Counted from the stretch's first letter, positions 21,326 to 30,881 are shown. The stretch: 64,000 nt of DNA from Microvirga aerophila (GCF_003332305.1 NZ_QOIO01000009.1:62001-126000); one strand, 5' to 3'. Notes: generated by a model not told the origin, from the letters alone. Translations and numbers: made by a program.

Positions 21326-22192
21326 ATGCGCTGGGAAGATTTTCGAAGCTCGTCGAACGTCGAAGACCGGCGCGGCATGGGAATGGGCGGCGCAGGCGGC
21401 CTGGGCATCGGCACCATGGTGATCCTCGGCCTGGTCGGCTGGGCCCTCGGGATTGATCCGCGCATCCTGATCGGCGGAGCCGAGATGATGACGGGCGGCG
21501 GCTCCGGCTATCAGCAGCAACAGCAGGGTCGGCAAGGCGCGCCGCAGGACGAGATGGGTCGCTTCGCGTCCGCCATTCTCGGCAACACCGAGGATGTGTG
21601 GAAGACCGTTCTTCCCCAGCAGGCCAACCGTCAATATCAGCCGCCCAAGCTGGTGCTCTTCTCGGGCGCGACGCGTTCGGGCTGCGGCGCCGCGCAATCG
21701 GCCATGGGGCCGTTCTACTGCCCGCTCGACCAGACGGTTTATATCGATCTCTCGTTCTTCGAGGAGATGCAGCGCCGCTTCCGGGCCGGTGGCGATTTTG
21801 CCTATGCTTACGTGCTTGCACATGAGGTCGGCCACCATGTGGAGAACCAGCTCGGCATCCTGCCCCGCGTGCAGGAGCGCCAGCAGCAGGTCGGCGGAGC
21901 CGAGAGGAACCAGCTTTCCGTGCGCGTCGAGCTGATGGCCGACTGCCTTGCGGGGGTGTGGGCCCATCATTCCCAACAGCGCTGGCAATCGCTCGAGCAG
22001 GGCGACATCGAGGAGGCCATCGGGGCCGCCGAGGCCATCGGCGACGACCGCCTGCAACGCAAGTCGCAGGGAACCGTGGTGCCGGATTCCTTCACCCACG
22101 GCTCCTCGGAGCAGCGGGCGCGCTGGCTGACCACAGGACTGAAGAGCGGACAGATCCAGGCCTGCGATACGTTCAGAGCGGCAAGGCTGTAA
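21326..22192 (+). CDS. ypfJ: YpfJ-family neutral zinc metallopeptidase
   Basis: The 288-residue protein begins MRWEDFRSSSNVEDRRG, typical of the family, followed by one membrane helix (GLGIGTMVILGLVGWALGI). A gluzincin-like zinc site follows: VLAHEVGHHVENQLG, with SVRVELMADCLAGVW downstream supplying the further ligand. SGCGAAQSAMGPFYCP holds conserved cysteines. The catalytic part probably faces the periplasm. Biological substrate is not known. It follows the uracil-DNA glycosylase gene by about 80 bp and may be independent. Confidence 0.92.
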   Translation: MRWEDFRSSSNVEDRRGMGMGGAGGLGIGTMVILGLVGWALGIDPRILIGGAEMMTGGGSGYQQQQQGRQGAPQDEMGRFASAILGNTEDVWKTVLPQQANRQYQPPKLVLFSGATRSGCGAAQSAMGPFYCPLDQTVYIDLSFFEEMQRRFRAGGDFAYAYVLAHEVGHHVENQLGILPRVQERQQQVGGAERNQLSVRVELMADCLAGVWAHHSQQRWQSLEQGDIEEAIGAAEAIGDDRLQRKSQGTVVPDSFTHGSSEQRARWLTTGLKSGQIQACDTFRAARL

Positions 22193-22202
22193 GGCCCCAT
22201 CC

Positions 22203-22580
22203 TTACGGACCTATCAGCCCGTACCTTCCGCGTATCTCAATCAGCCGTCCTTCGTTGTTTGCTCGCCATGCAATGGTTGCTTTCGCCTTGATGATAAGCG
22301 AGGCGTAGCTCATCAGGCTCACATAGTGCGTATCCTGAAGGGTTCTTTGTTCACCCCATCCTTCCTGCTTAAGCACGGTCTTTAGTATTGCTTCGCTGGA
22401 GTTTGCGGGAAATCGCTCGTTGAGCCGGCGATTGAACTCACGCTCCGCCTCATCGGCCCTATGTGGCAACCCGGACGCAAGAGGTGGAAAAGGACTGTGG
22501 AATCGGAAAAACAGATCAATCCCTGCTCCACACGCAATGACAACGCCGGTGAGTACGGCCACGATCTTCAAGAACCGCAT
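22203..22580 (-). CDS. Hypothetical membrane-anchored protein
   Basis: The 125-residue protein starts MRFLKIVAVLTGVVIACGAG, a signal anchor or lipoprotein-like signal, followed by a soluble part (ADEAEREFNRRLNERFP, TVLKQEGWGEQRTL, YASLIIKAKATIAWRANNEG). I do not recognise a family. Its base composition is visibly more AT-rich than that of ypfJ and moaB, between which it lies in opposite orientation, so it may be a recent arrival. The weak ribosome binding site lowers confidence. Confidence 0.55.
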   Translation of the reverse strand: MRFLKIVAVLTGVVIACGAGIDLFFRFHSPFPPLASGLPHRADEAEREFNRRLNERFPANSSEAILKTVLKQEGWGEQRTLQDTHYVSLMSYASLIIKAKATIAWRANNEGRLIEIRGRYGLIGP

Positions 22581-22645
22581 GATCTGGCTACATATCGAAA
22601 CGACAAGAGTTGCAACTCTGTCTCAAAGGCATATCGAAGTTCCCC

Positions 22646-23212
22646 ATGCCCGGCATCGACCAGACCCTTTCGTTCGTCCCGCTCACTATCGCGGTCCTGA
22701 CCGTCTCCGACACGCGCTCGCTGGACGAGGACAAGTCGGGAAGCACTCTTGCCGATCGCTTGACCAAGGCAGGCCATAGGCTCGGCGACCGGGCCATCGT
22801 GCCCGACGACGTGGAGGCCATTCGCCACAAAGTGCAGGGTTGGATCGCGGATCCGGCCATTGACGTGATCATCACCACGGGCGGCACCGGTTTCACGGGA
22901 CGCGACGTGACGCCGGAGGCGATCGAGCCCCTGTTCGAGAAGCGCATGGACGGCTTCTCGGCCATCTTCCACCGGATCTCGTTCGAGAAGATCGGCACGT
23001 CCACGATCCAGTCGCGGGCGACCGCAGGCGTTGCGGGCGCCACCTTCATCTTCGTGCTGCCGGGCTCGCCTGGCGCCTGCAAGGATGCGTGGGACGGGAT
23101 TCTGGAGGCGCAGCTCGACTACCGGCACCAACCTTGCAACTTCGTCGAGATCATGCCGCGCCTCGACGAGCACCTGAAACGGGGCAAGCTGCAGGATGGT
23201 AAGCCCGCCTGA
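22646..23212 (+). CDS. moaB: Molybdenum cofactor biosynthesis protein MoaB
   Basis: The 188-residue MoaB/MogA-fold protein has IAVLTVSDTRSLDEDKSG, the substrate-binding loop TTGGTGFTGRDVTPEA, then PGSPGACKDAWD near the end. It adenylylates molybdopterin or an intermediate in molybdenum cofactor synthesis. I chose the ATG at 22646 as the family starts about there; no strong Shine-Dalgarno precedes it. No other moa genes are nearby. Confidence 0.92.
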   Translation: MPGIDQTLSFVPLTIAVLTVSDTRSLDEDKSGSTLADRLTKAGHRLGDRAIVPDDVEAIRHKVQGWIADPAIDVIITTGGTGFTGRDVTPEAIEPLFEKRMDGFSAIFHRISFEKIGTSTIQSRATAGVAGATFIFVLPGSPGACKDAWDGILEAQLDYRHQPCNFVEIMPRLDEHLKRGKLQDGKPA

Positions 23213-23221
23213 GCGGCGCCT

Positions 23222-23983
23222 TCAAACCAGCGGCACCGCCTCAGAGACAGCCGAGTCGAGAACAAGATCGTCGGTTGCCCGAAGCAGCCAGAGGTGGTCG
23301 GCCTCGAACCGCAGGATGGGCCTGCTCCACCATCGCTCGATCAAATCACCCAGAGCCGTGGCTTCGGCCGCATCGAGATCGTCGGTCAGGTTGTAGATTC
23401 CCACCACGTAGAGGTCGGTCTCCCGCCTTCCCATGATGCGCTGGATCTGCCGGAAGATGTTTTGTCCGTCCCGGCTCTCAGGGTAAGCCCGCAGGTAAAG
23501 ACGTCCCACATTGACGTTGCCGGAAAACAGCCCTCGCAGCTCGATCGAGATTGGCCCCAAGGCTGCGAGTTCACGGCGTTGACTCTCGTCCAACACGGGC
23601 GGCTCTCCTGTGGAGAGTGAGCCGCAGATCGTGGCGTGCACCTTTTCCCGTCGCCGGTCGAGGAGGTCCCAGGCGATCTTGCGGCCGAAGGGGGTGGATC
23701 TCAGCTCCGCATTCAACTCCTGGTAAGCTTCCGACCCGATGAGAGCCGTCCCCGGCACCGGCAGCACTAGCGAGAACACGGGGGGACGCCGGCCCACGGC
23801 ATAGGGCGCGCCCTCCCGCGCCTTGATCACCTTCGGATGATGAGGGGCGACGAGCGGCAGGTGCGCAAGCCGGTAGGCCTCGTCGAACGCGAGGCCATCG
23901 CCAGGCGTGAAGCGGGTTCGGCTGCGCTCATAGCCAAGCTCGGAATCCGGGCAGAACACAGCTGTCGAAGGAAAATCCGCCAT
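23222..23983 (-). CDS. 2H-phosphoesterase-like protein with a degenerate second motif
   Basis: The 253-residue protein is not obviously named, but its second half resembles the 2H phosphoesterase (LigT-like) fold. A first motif HAT occurs at residues 116-118 (KVHATICGSL), an FxGLFSGNVN strand-loop follows at about 147-158, and at 198-200 the expected second HxT appears as NLT (VGIYNLTDDL). The end LWLLRATDDLVLDS is typical too. The family cleaves or ligates cyclic phosphodiesters on RNA or nucleotides. Loss of the second His suggests a changed reaction or a binding role. It lies 9 bp after the glycosyltransferase gene, so the two form an operon. Confidence 0.65.
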   Translation of the reverse strand: MADFPSTAVFCPDSELGYERSRTRFTPGDGLAFDEAYRLAHLPLVAPHHPKVIKAREGAPYAVGRRPPVFSLVLPVPGTALIGSEAYQELNAELRSTPFGRKIAWDLLDRRREKVHATICGSLSTGEPPVLDESQRRELAALGPISIELRGLFSGNVNVGRLYLRAYPESRDGQNIFRQIQRIMGRRETDLYVVGIYNLTDDLDAAEATALGDLIERWWSRPILRFEADHLWLLRATDDLVLDSAVSEAVPLV

Positions 23984-23992
23984 GGAGATGTC

Positions 23993-24496
23993 TCAGCGAA
24001 AGACCGGGTCGCGTTCGATGGTGGCCGCGAGGCGCACCGGGGCGCGGGCCTTCACGCCCTCCATGAGGTATCTGCGGTGGACAAGGTCTCCGGCGCGGAC
24101 CGAAGCGATCCCGAGGCGGCCGAGCAGGGCGTCGATCCCGGTGCGCAGGAAGCCCGCCGGCCGACGCCGCAGGCGGGCCATGCCCTTCTCGGGCTTTCCA
24201 AGGCTGACGAACCGGTCGAGCACCCGGATCCAACCCTCCTGGGGAATGTCGCCATCGTCTAGGCACAGGAGCCAGTCGCGGCGGGCTGCCTGCGCGCCTC
24301 GCTTCCAGGAGCCGTCCGAGGTCACGATGAGGGTCGCGCCTGCCGCATCGGCAACCTTGCCAATCGTCTCATCCGGTTTACCCGTCAGAATTACGGCATC
24401 TCCTATGAGCCCAGCGGCCACCGCCGGTACGAGGGCGCTCAAGGTAACGGCTAGGGCTTCAGGCCCATGTTTTACGCGAATGAGAACGGTGATCAT
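23993..24496 (-). CDS. Small GT-A (family 2-like) glycosyltransferase
   Basis: The 167-residue protein has the GT-A pattern: N-terminal strand MITVLIRVKHG, nucleotide-binding helix region, then WLLCLDDGDIPQEGW with an acidic metal-binding DDGD. It is shorter than most family 2 enzymes, ending soon after the acceptor region. Donor and acceptor are unknown. The downstream neighbour encodes the 2H-like protein. Its 5' end is 65 bp from the tandem SOS boxes. Confidence 0.75.
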   Translation of the reverse strand: MITVLIRVKHGPEALAVTLSALVPAVAAGLIGDAVILTGKPDETIGKVADAAGATLIVTSDGSWKRGAQAARRDWLLCLDDGDIPQEGWIRVLDRFVSLGKPEKGMARLRRRPAGFLRTGIDALLGRLGIASVRAGDLVHRRYLMEGVKARAPVRLAATIERDPVFR

Positions 24497-24560
24497 CCGG
24501 GCAGCATAGCGCCTTCCAGAAGCGGCGTCGCCTTCAAGCTGTTCCGCAAGACTCGATTTC

Positions 24561-24575
24561 GTTCCATTTCTGTTC
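24561..24575. promoter_or_regulatory. LexA-type SOS box 1
   Basis: GTTC (24561-24564), 7-base spacer, GTTC (24572-24575) is an exact match to the GTTC-N7-GTTC LexA operator known in alphaproteobacteria. It is in the divergent region between the glycosyltransferase and radical SAM genes. Confidence 0.72.
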
Positions 24576-24578
24576 TAT

Positions 24579-24593
24579 GTTCACTATCCGTTC
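24579..24593. promoter_or_regulatory. LexA-type SOS box 2
   Basis: A second exact GTTC-N7-GTTC (24579-24582 and 24590-24593) follows box 1 by three bases, so two repressor dimers could bind side by side. It ends 38 bp before the radical SAM ATG. Confidence 0.72.
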
Positions 24594-24631
24594 TTAGCAA
24601 AATTGATAAATAGCTCCCGTTCGAGGCTCAA

Positions 24632-25813
24632 ATGACCGTTCGCGCCAAGGATACGGCCCGCGATCCCGCCCGCTCCCGGCCCGTGAACCGCAACCCTGCC
24701 GAGGCGGCCGAGGCTGCGCGGCGGCGGATGGACGACCCGGCCTATCGGGTCGAGACCGACCGCCGCCGGGGCCGCGGGGCAGTGTCCAATCCCACGGGCC
24801 GCTACGAGGCCGCGCAGCGCGAGGGTTTTGATGACGGCTGGAACTTGGAGGAAGAGCTGCCAGCGCTTCCGACCGAGGTGATCATCGAGAAGCCCCGCAC
24901 GATCATCACCAAGAACGATTCGCCGGATATCGGCTACGACCGGTCGATCAACCCCTATCGGGGCTGCGAGCACGGCTGCTCCTATTGCTTCGCCCGCCCG
25001 ACCCATGCCTATCAGGGCCTGTCGTCCGGTCTCGATTTCGAGACCAAGATCTTCGCCAAGCCCAGCGCGCCGGACCTCCTGGAGAAGGAGCTGCGCAACC
25101 CGAACTACCAGCCTGCGACCATCGCCATCGGGTCCAACACGGATCCGTACCAGCCGGTGGAGCGGCGCTTTCGCATCATGCGCAGCATCCTGGAGGTGCT
25201 GAACCGGGCGAATCATCCGGTGGGAATCGTGACGAAGTCGGCGCTCGTCACCCGCGACATCGACATCCTGAGCCAGATGGCCGACCGGCAGCTCGCCAAG
25301 GTGGCGATCTCGATCACCACCCTCGACCCAAAGCTCGCCCGACGCATGGAGCCTCGGGCCGCCTCCCCGGCCAAGCGCCTGAAGACCGTGCGCAAGCTCA
25401 CCGAAGCCGGCATCCCGGTCTGCGTGCTCGTGGCTCCGGTCATTCCGGCCATCAATGACCATGAGATCGAGGCGATCCTCAAAGCTGCGTCCGCCGCGGG
25501 CGCGACCGAGGCCGGCTACGTGCTGCTTCGGCTGCCGCACGATCTCAAGGAGCTGATGCGGGACTGGCTGACGGAGCATTACCCGGACAAGCTCAACCAC
25601 GTGTTCTCGCTTCTCCAGGAAGCGCGCGGCGGCAAGGATTACGATGCCGAGTGGGGCGTGCGGCAGACCGGAGTCGGCCCCTATGCGTGGATGATCGGCC
25701 GCCGGTTCGAGACGGCGGCCGAAAGACTTGGCATGAACAAGCGCTCCCTGAAGCTGCGCACGGACCTCTTCAGGCCACCCGTGAAGGAAACTGGGCAGCT
25801 CTCGCTGTTTTGA
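24632..25813 (+). CDS. PA0069-family radical SAM protein (SplB-like)
   Basis: The 393-residue enzyme has the radical-SAM cysteine triad CEHGCSYC at residues 112-119 (C112, C116, C119), preceded by DRSINPYRG and followed by the GSNTDPYQPVE segment and TKSALVTRDIDIL. The architecture matches the PA0069 family, related to spore photoproduct lyase. The N-terminal 70 residues are basic (DRRRGRGAVSNPTGRY), suggesting nucleic-acid contact. The reaction is not known. Two SOS boxes lie directly upstream, which suggests a role in DNA damage. A palindrome after the stop probably ends transcription. Confidence 0.9.
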   Translation: MTVRAKDTARDPARSRPVNRNPAEAAEAARRRMDDPAYRVETDRRRGRGAVSNPTGRYEAAQREGFDDGWNLEEELPALPTEVIIEKPRTIITKNDSPDIGYDRSINPYRGCEHGCSYCFARPTHAYQGLSSGLDFETKIFAKPSAPDLLEKELRNPNYQPATIAIGSNTDPYQPVERRFRIMRSILEVLNRANHPVGIVTKSALVTRDIDILSQMADRQLAKVAISITTLDPKLARRMEPRAASPAKRLKTVRKLTEAGIPVCVLVAPVIPAINDHEIEAILKAASAAGATEAGYVLLRLPHDLKELMRDWLTEHYPDKLNHVFSLLQEARGGKDYDAEWGVRQTGVGPYAWMIGRRFETAAERLGMNKRSLKLRTDLFRPPVKETGQLSLF

Positions 25814-25829
25814 GGAATAGCGACGTGTC

Positions 25830-25867
25830 GTCGTTCCGGGTCGAGCGAAGCGAGAGCCCGGAACGAC
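25830..25867. repeat. Palindromic repeat copy with 11-bp arms
   Basis: GTCGTTCCGGG (25830-25840) and CCCGGAACGAC (25857-25867) enclose TCGAGCGAAGCGAGAG. It begins 16 bp after the radical SAM stop and may act as its terminator, although no T-run follows. Confidence 0.7.
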
Positions 25868-25942
25868 CGCAGGGGCATCTGCGTCACTGACGTATCCCTT
25901 GAGGGGTGGAAATCAGACCACATCCCCGCTTTCATCCCATCC

Positions 25943-26584
25943 ATGACGGCACCGATTCGTACACCGAAGAATCCACGCCTCGGCCTCGAGCGGGAACGCG
26001 CCGCGCGGGCGGCCGGCTACCAATGCATCGCAGGCCTCGACGAGGTCGGACGCGGGCCGCTTGCCGGTCCGGTGGTGTCGGCGGCCGTGGTGCTCGACCT
26101 CGATGCCGTGCCGCAGGGCCTGGCTGATTCGAAGGCGCTCACGGCCCAGAAGCGCGAGGCTTTGTTCGCCGAAATCCTGGCGACCTCGCAGGTGGGAATC
26201 GCCTCGATCTCGCATACGGAAATCGACAGCATCAATATCCGCCAAGCCTCTCTGCTTGCCATGTGCCGGGCGCTCACCGCCCTGCCGTGCAAACCCGACA
26301 TGGCGCTGGTGGACGGCAACGATCCGCCCGCCCTGCCCTGCTCTGTGGAGGCGATCGTGAAGGGTGATTCGAGCATCGCGTCGATCGCTGCGGCGTCCAT
26401 CGTGGCCAAAGTGGTGCGAGACCGCCTGATGGCGCGACTTGGAAACGCTTACCCCGCCTATGGATTCGCCACCAACGCGGGCTACAGCACGAAGGTTCAC
26501 CTGTCCGTGCTGGCCAGCGATGGCCCCTGCCCATTCCATCGCTTAAGTTTTGCGCCCCTAAAGCAAGGGTTACTGGACCTGTAA
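25943..26584 (+). CDS. rnhB: Ribonuclease HII
   Basis: The 213-residue enzyme cuts the RNA strand of RNA-DNA hybrids and single ribonucleotides in DNA. Catalytic acidic residues are visible in [17 protein letters not shown] (DEVGRG), in MALVDGN and in [18 protein letters not shown]. Length is typical. It lies upstream of ccrM on the same strand, an order conserved in many alphaproteobacteria. The stop is followed by the TAAC half-sites described below. Confidence 0.97.
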   Translation: MTAPIRTPKNPRLGLERERAARAAGYQCIAGLDEVGRGPLAGPVVSAAVVLDLDAVPQGLADSKALTAQKREALFAEILATSQVGIASISHTEIDSINIRQASLLAMCRALTALPCKPDMALVDGNDPPALPCSVEAIVKGDSSIASIAAASIVAKVVRDRLMARLGNAYPAYGFATNAGYSTKVHLSVLASDGPCPFHRLSFAPLKQGLLDL

Positions 26585-26605
26585 CCTAGCTTAACGCTCG
26601 TTAAC
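26581..26605. promoter_or_regulatory. Candidate CtrA-like half-sites upstream of ccrM
   Basis: GTAAC at 26581, TTAAC at 26591 and TTAAC at 26601 are spaced exactly 10 bp apart. The inner pair is TTAA-N6-TTAAC, one base shorter than the Caulobacter CtrA consensus TTAA-N7-TTAAC. ccrM is a CtrA target in Caulobacter, so these may be the equivalent operator. The N6 spacing makes this tentative. Confidence 0.35.
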
Positions 26606-26737
26606 TGGAAAATGTAAACGATATCAACGGGTAGGCAACATTTGCCGATCCAAAATAACACGTATTTTTTCTGGCTTGGAAACCTGATCTTTACCCTAAC
26701 GGACGATGATCCTGAGTGTCAGTTGCGTAACCGGTGA

Positions 26738-27934
<1,197 letters not shown>

Positions 27935-27964
27935 CAGCAGACTTCGGACGTTCTCTACCTTGTC

Positions 27965-27987
27965 ATGGCCGGGCTTGTCCCGGCCAT
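27965..27987. repeat. Palindromic repeat hairpin, perfect 9-bp arms
   Basis: ATGGCCGGG (27965-27973) and CCCGGCCAT (27979-27987) are separated by CTTGT. TTTC follows. It begins 30 bp after ccrM and may double as its terminator. Confidence 0.75.
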
Positions 27988-28010
27988 TTCGCGTCAAAGG
28001 GTCCGACCCT

Positions 28011-28154
28011 CGTCATTCCGGGACCGCGCAAGCGGAACCCAGAACCCATAAACGCGAACATCCCAGAAGCAGGCGGCACGCCTCTCACATCATTTCCGAT
28101 CCGTCAGCGGCTATGGGTTTCGGGCTCGTCACTGTGTGCCGCCCCGGAATGACG
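28011..28154. repeat. Long palindromic repeat, 144 bp
   Basis: CGTCATTCCGGG (28011-28022) pairs with CCCGGAATGACG (28143-28154). Further inside, CCCAGAACCCATA pairs with TATGGGTTTCGGG with few mismatches. The arms match the copies at 1943-2080 and 9771-9810. Confidence 0.75.
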
Positions 28155-28309
28155 GAGCGGCAAGTTGCAACGCTCCCTCAAAAACGAAGCCACCCCCATA
28201 AGCCTGTCGGGCTGCAGGCAAGCACAATCTGGGGAATGGTGCCGCTCGTCCGATCTCTTCCCGCGAGCGCCCCTATGCCGAGCCGTCCGAATGGTTTTAG
28301 CATCGTCTC

Positions 28310-29206
28310 ATGGCTACTTCTTCTCTCGACCCCTCCTGGCCCGCCGTCACTGAGCCGTCCTGGGACGATCTCAAGATCTTCCTGGCTGTGGTGGCTCACG
28401 GATCGATGAACGGCGCCGGTCGCGCGCTCGGGCAAAGCCAGCCCACCGTCGCGCGGCGGATCAGGGCTCTGGAGGAGGCGCTCGGCGTCGATCTGTTCGA
28501 GCGCGGCCCCAATAATCTCGAACTGACGGAGGCCGGCCGAGCGGTGCTCGAGACGGCGTCGCCCATGGCAGAGGCTGCCGACGCTGTTCCCCGGATCGCC
28601 GCGGCCTACAGGCCCGACCCGTCGGCCCCCGTTCGCGTCACGGCGACGTCATCGGTGACGATGTTCCTGTCTCTCCATGCAGCGCATCTGCACCAGGCCG
28701 CGCAGCCGGTGGAGATCGCCTACATGCCGACGCGGCGGAAACTCGATCTCGCCGCCGGAGAGGCCGATATCGCGCTGCGCATGCGCAAGCTGCCGGACGA
28801 GGGCGAGGATCTGGTCGTCCGCAAGATCGGCCAGATTGCCTTTGCCATGTATGACCGAAGCCCCGATCCCACCGCCGTCATTGCGCCGCCGGAGGACCCC
28901 ACCTTGTCACGCCAGGCTGCCTACGTTGCGGAATTCGCCAAGGGCCGCACCGTTTCGGCCAGGATCGGCGACACGCCGATACGCTACCAGGCGGCCCGAT
29001 CCGGCCTTGGAGCGGCTTTCCTTCCATGCTGGCTCGGCGATTCGGACCCGGACCTGATCCAGATCACCAAATCCCAGGGCGATTTGATCGAAGACGTCTT
29101 CCTCGTCATGCACCGCCGCAGCCGCGAACGCCCCCATGTGGTGCGAGTGGCGAACGCCGTGGCGGATCTCTTCAAGCGTCATCAGAACGCGCTGGTGGGT
29201 CTCTAA
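28310..29206 (+). CDS. LysR-family transcriptional regulator
   Basis: The 298-residue protein has the winged helix-turn-helix at its N-terminus (WDDLKIFLAVVAHGS, GRALGQSQPTVARRIRALEE, GVDLFERG), followed by a periplasmic-binding-protein-like effector domain. The effector region begins PVRVTATSSVTMF. LysR regulators often control an adjacent divergent gene; here none exists, since ccrM lies upstream on the same strand, and mutY is convergent. The regulated genes are therefore unknown. Confidence 0.93.
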   Translation: MATSSLDPSWPAVTEPSWDDLKIFLAVVAHGSMNGAGRALGQSQPTVARRIRALEEALGVDLFERGPNNLELTEAGRAVLETASPMAEAADAVPRIAAAYRPDPSAPVRVTATSSVTMFLSLHAAHLHQAAQPVEIAYMPTRRKLDLAAGEADIALRMRKLPDEGEDLVVRKIGQIAFAMYDRSPDPTAVIAPPEDPTLSRQAAYVAEFAKGRTVSARIGDTPIRYQAARSGLGAAFLPCWLGDSDPDLIQITKSQGDLIEDVFLVMHRRSRERPHVVRVANAVADLFKRHQNALVGL

Positions 29207-29213
29207 CAGGCCT

Positions 29214-30320
29214 TCAAGGCTCCGAGGCCGACTTGTCGGTTTTCGGCACTGGTATCTCCCCGAGGGCATGAACCAGCACCTTCTTCATGGCTCCCGGCAA
29301 CGCCTCCTCGTGCAGCTGCATTCTGGGCGTCCAGCGCATGTCGTCCGGGGCAGGCGTACCTTTCGGCACCTTGGCGAACAGGACCGTCAGTTCCAGGGGA
29401 AAGTGCGTGAACACGTGACGGACGACGCCGGGCAGGCGCTGCCAGCGGGCGTCGATGGGGGCATCGAGCACGGCCTGTGAGGGCTGGTAGTCTGGCTCCC
29501 AGGCGCTCGTCGGCGGTTCAGCCATGCCGCCGAGAAGTCCCTTCGGCGGCCGGGTTCTCAGGAGGATGCTGTCGTCGGCGCGAAGCACCACGAAGGCCGC
29601 GCCCTTGCGAAGCTGACCCGTCTCCTTCTTGAGCTTTTTCGGAAATGCCTCCTGGAGTCCCGTTGCCCGCGCCTGGCAGGGGATCATCCAGGGGCAGAGC
29701 GCGCAGGCCGGGCGCTTCGGGGTGCAGATGGTCGCGCCGAGATCCATGACCGCCTGCGCGAAGTCCCCCGGTCTGTCGGCCGGGACGATGTCTTCGGTCA
29801 GGCTCCGGATGAGAGGCTTGGCCTTGGGCAGCGGATCCTCGATCATGAACACCCGAGACATCACCCGCTCGACGTTGCCGTCGACCGCAGCCGCCTTCTC
29901 GTTGAACGCGATGGCCGCGACCGCCGCCGCCGTATAGGCGCCGATGCCGGGAAGCTTCAGGAGCTCAGCTTCGGTTGGGGGGAAATGCCCGCCATGGCGG
30001 TCCACCACCGCCTTGGCGCAGGCATGGAGGTTGCGGGCGCGCGAGTAGTAGCCGAGCCCGGCCCAAGCCTGCATGACCGAATCCTCCTGCGCCTGCGCCA
30101 GGGCTTCGACGGTGGGGAAACGATCCAGAAAGCGGAGGTAGAAAGGCTTGACCGCCGTCACCGTCGTCTGCTGGAGCATAATCTCCGAAATCCAGACGCG
30201 GTAAGGGTTTGCCGTTTCACCGGGCTTCGCGCGCCACGGCAGATCGCGCCGGTGACGGTCGTACCAGATGAGCAGGTCTTCTGCGGTGGGCTTGGTGACC
30301 GGCAAGGCGGGCGTTAACAT
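29214..30320 (-). CDS. mutY: A/G-specific adenine glycosylase
   Basis: The 368-residue base-excision repair enzyme removes adenine mispaired with 8-oxoguanine. Motifs: YRVWISEIMLQQTTVTAV (Q-rich recognition), the helix-hairpin-helix LPGIGAYTAAAVAAI with the catalytic Asp in AAVDGNVERV, and the 4Fe-4S pattern C-x6-C-x2-C-x5-C (CTPKRPACALC ... C). The C-terminal NUDIX-like part recognises 8-oxoG (ILLRTRPPKGLLGGMAEPP). I chose ATG 30320; a longer frame exists but lies outside the conserved fold. It is divergent from the DUF721 gene. Confidence 0.96.
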   Translation of the reverse strand: MLTPALPVTKPTAEDLLIWYDRHRRDLPWRAKPGETANPYRVWISEIMLQQTTVTAVKPFYLRFLDRFPTVEALAQAQEDSVMQAWAGLGYYSRARNLHACAKAVVDRHGGHFPPTEAELLKLPGIGAYTAAAVAAIAFNEKAAAVDGNVERVMSRVFMIEDPLPKAKPLIRSLTEDIVPADRPGDFAQAVMDLGATICTPKRPACALCPWMIPCQARATGLQEAFPKKLKKETGQLRKGAAFVVLRADDSILLRTRPPKGLLGGMAEPPTSAWEPDYQPSQAVLDAPIDARWQRLPGVVRHVFTHFPLELTVLFAKVPKGTPAPDDMRWTPRMQLHEEALPGAMKKVLVHALGEIPVPKTDKSASEP

Positions 30321-30377
30321 ATGACGTGGAATAACGATCCACATCGAATATTCCAACGTGGCTTTTGGACCTTCAAC

Positions 30378-30881
30378 ATGCGACAGCCGAGGCCTCGGCC
30401 CCGACCCCTTGCGGACTTTCTCGACATCTGCCTGAGCCCAAGCCTGGCGGCGCAAGGCTTTGCCACGTCCGACATCATCGTGGCGTGGCCTGATATCGTC
30501 GGCGAGCGTCTGGCGGCTTTCACCCAACCGCTCAAGATCGAGTGGAAGCGGAAAGGTCCCCATGCGGACCCGGACGCGCGGCCGGAGCCTGCCACCCTGG
30601 TGATCCGCGTTGAAGGCGCTTTCGCCCTTGAGATGCAGCACCTCGCGCCGATCGTGATCGAGCGGGTGAACGTGTATTACGGCTGGCGCTGCATCGGAAA
30701 GCTGCTTCTCAAGCAGGGCTCGGTGCGCCGGCCGGAGAAGAAACGCCCCGCCCCGCGGGTGCTGGGCGACGCCGACCGTCGCAGGGTCGATGCCGCACTG
30801 GCGCCCATCGAGGAGGAGCCCCTCAAGGCCGCCCTCGACCGGCTGGGGCAGGCCGTGGTCGGCTCACGCACGAAAGCGTGA
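30378..30881 (+). CDS. DUF721 (DciA-like) protein
   Basis: The 167-residue protein has the DUF721 fold: PRPLADFLDICLSPSLAAQG, SDIIVAWPDIVGERLAAFTQPL, then TLVIRVEGAFALEMQHLAPI and INVYYGWRCI-like sequence. DUF721/DciA proteins are linked to loading of the replicative helicase DnaB in bacteria without DnaC; whether the Rhizobiales version does so is inference. I used the ATG at 30378 as it fits the usual N-terminus; an ATG at 30321 is possible. The mutY-DUF721-dsbA-smc order is common in Rhizobiales. Confidence 0.8.
   Translation: MRQPRPRPRPLADFLDICLSPSLAAQGFATSDIIVAWPDIVGERLAAFTQPLKIEWKRKGPHADPDARPEPATLVIRVEGAFALEMQHLAPIVIERVNVYYGWRCIGKLLLKQGSVRRPEKKRPAPRVLGDADRRRVDAALAPIEEEPLKAALDRLGQAVVGSRTKA

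Larger units (their letters stand above)
27935..28309. other. Gene-free stretch holding palindromic repeats
   Basis: I see no gene in this 375-bp stretch. It holds the hairpin at 27965-27987 and the long inverted repeat at 28011-28154. The remainder (28155-28309) would contain the promoter of the LysR gene, but no clear -35/-10 pair stands out. Confidence 0.7.
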
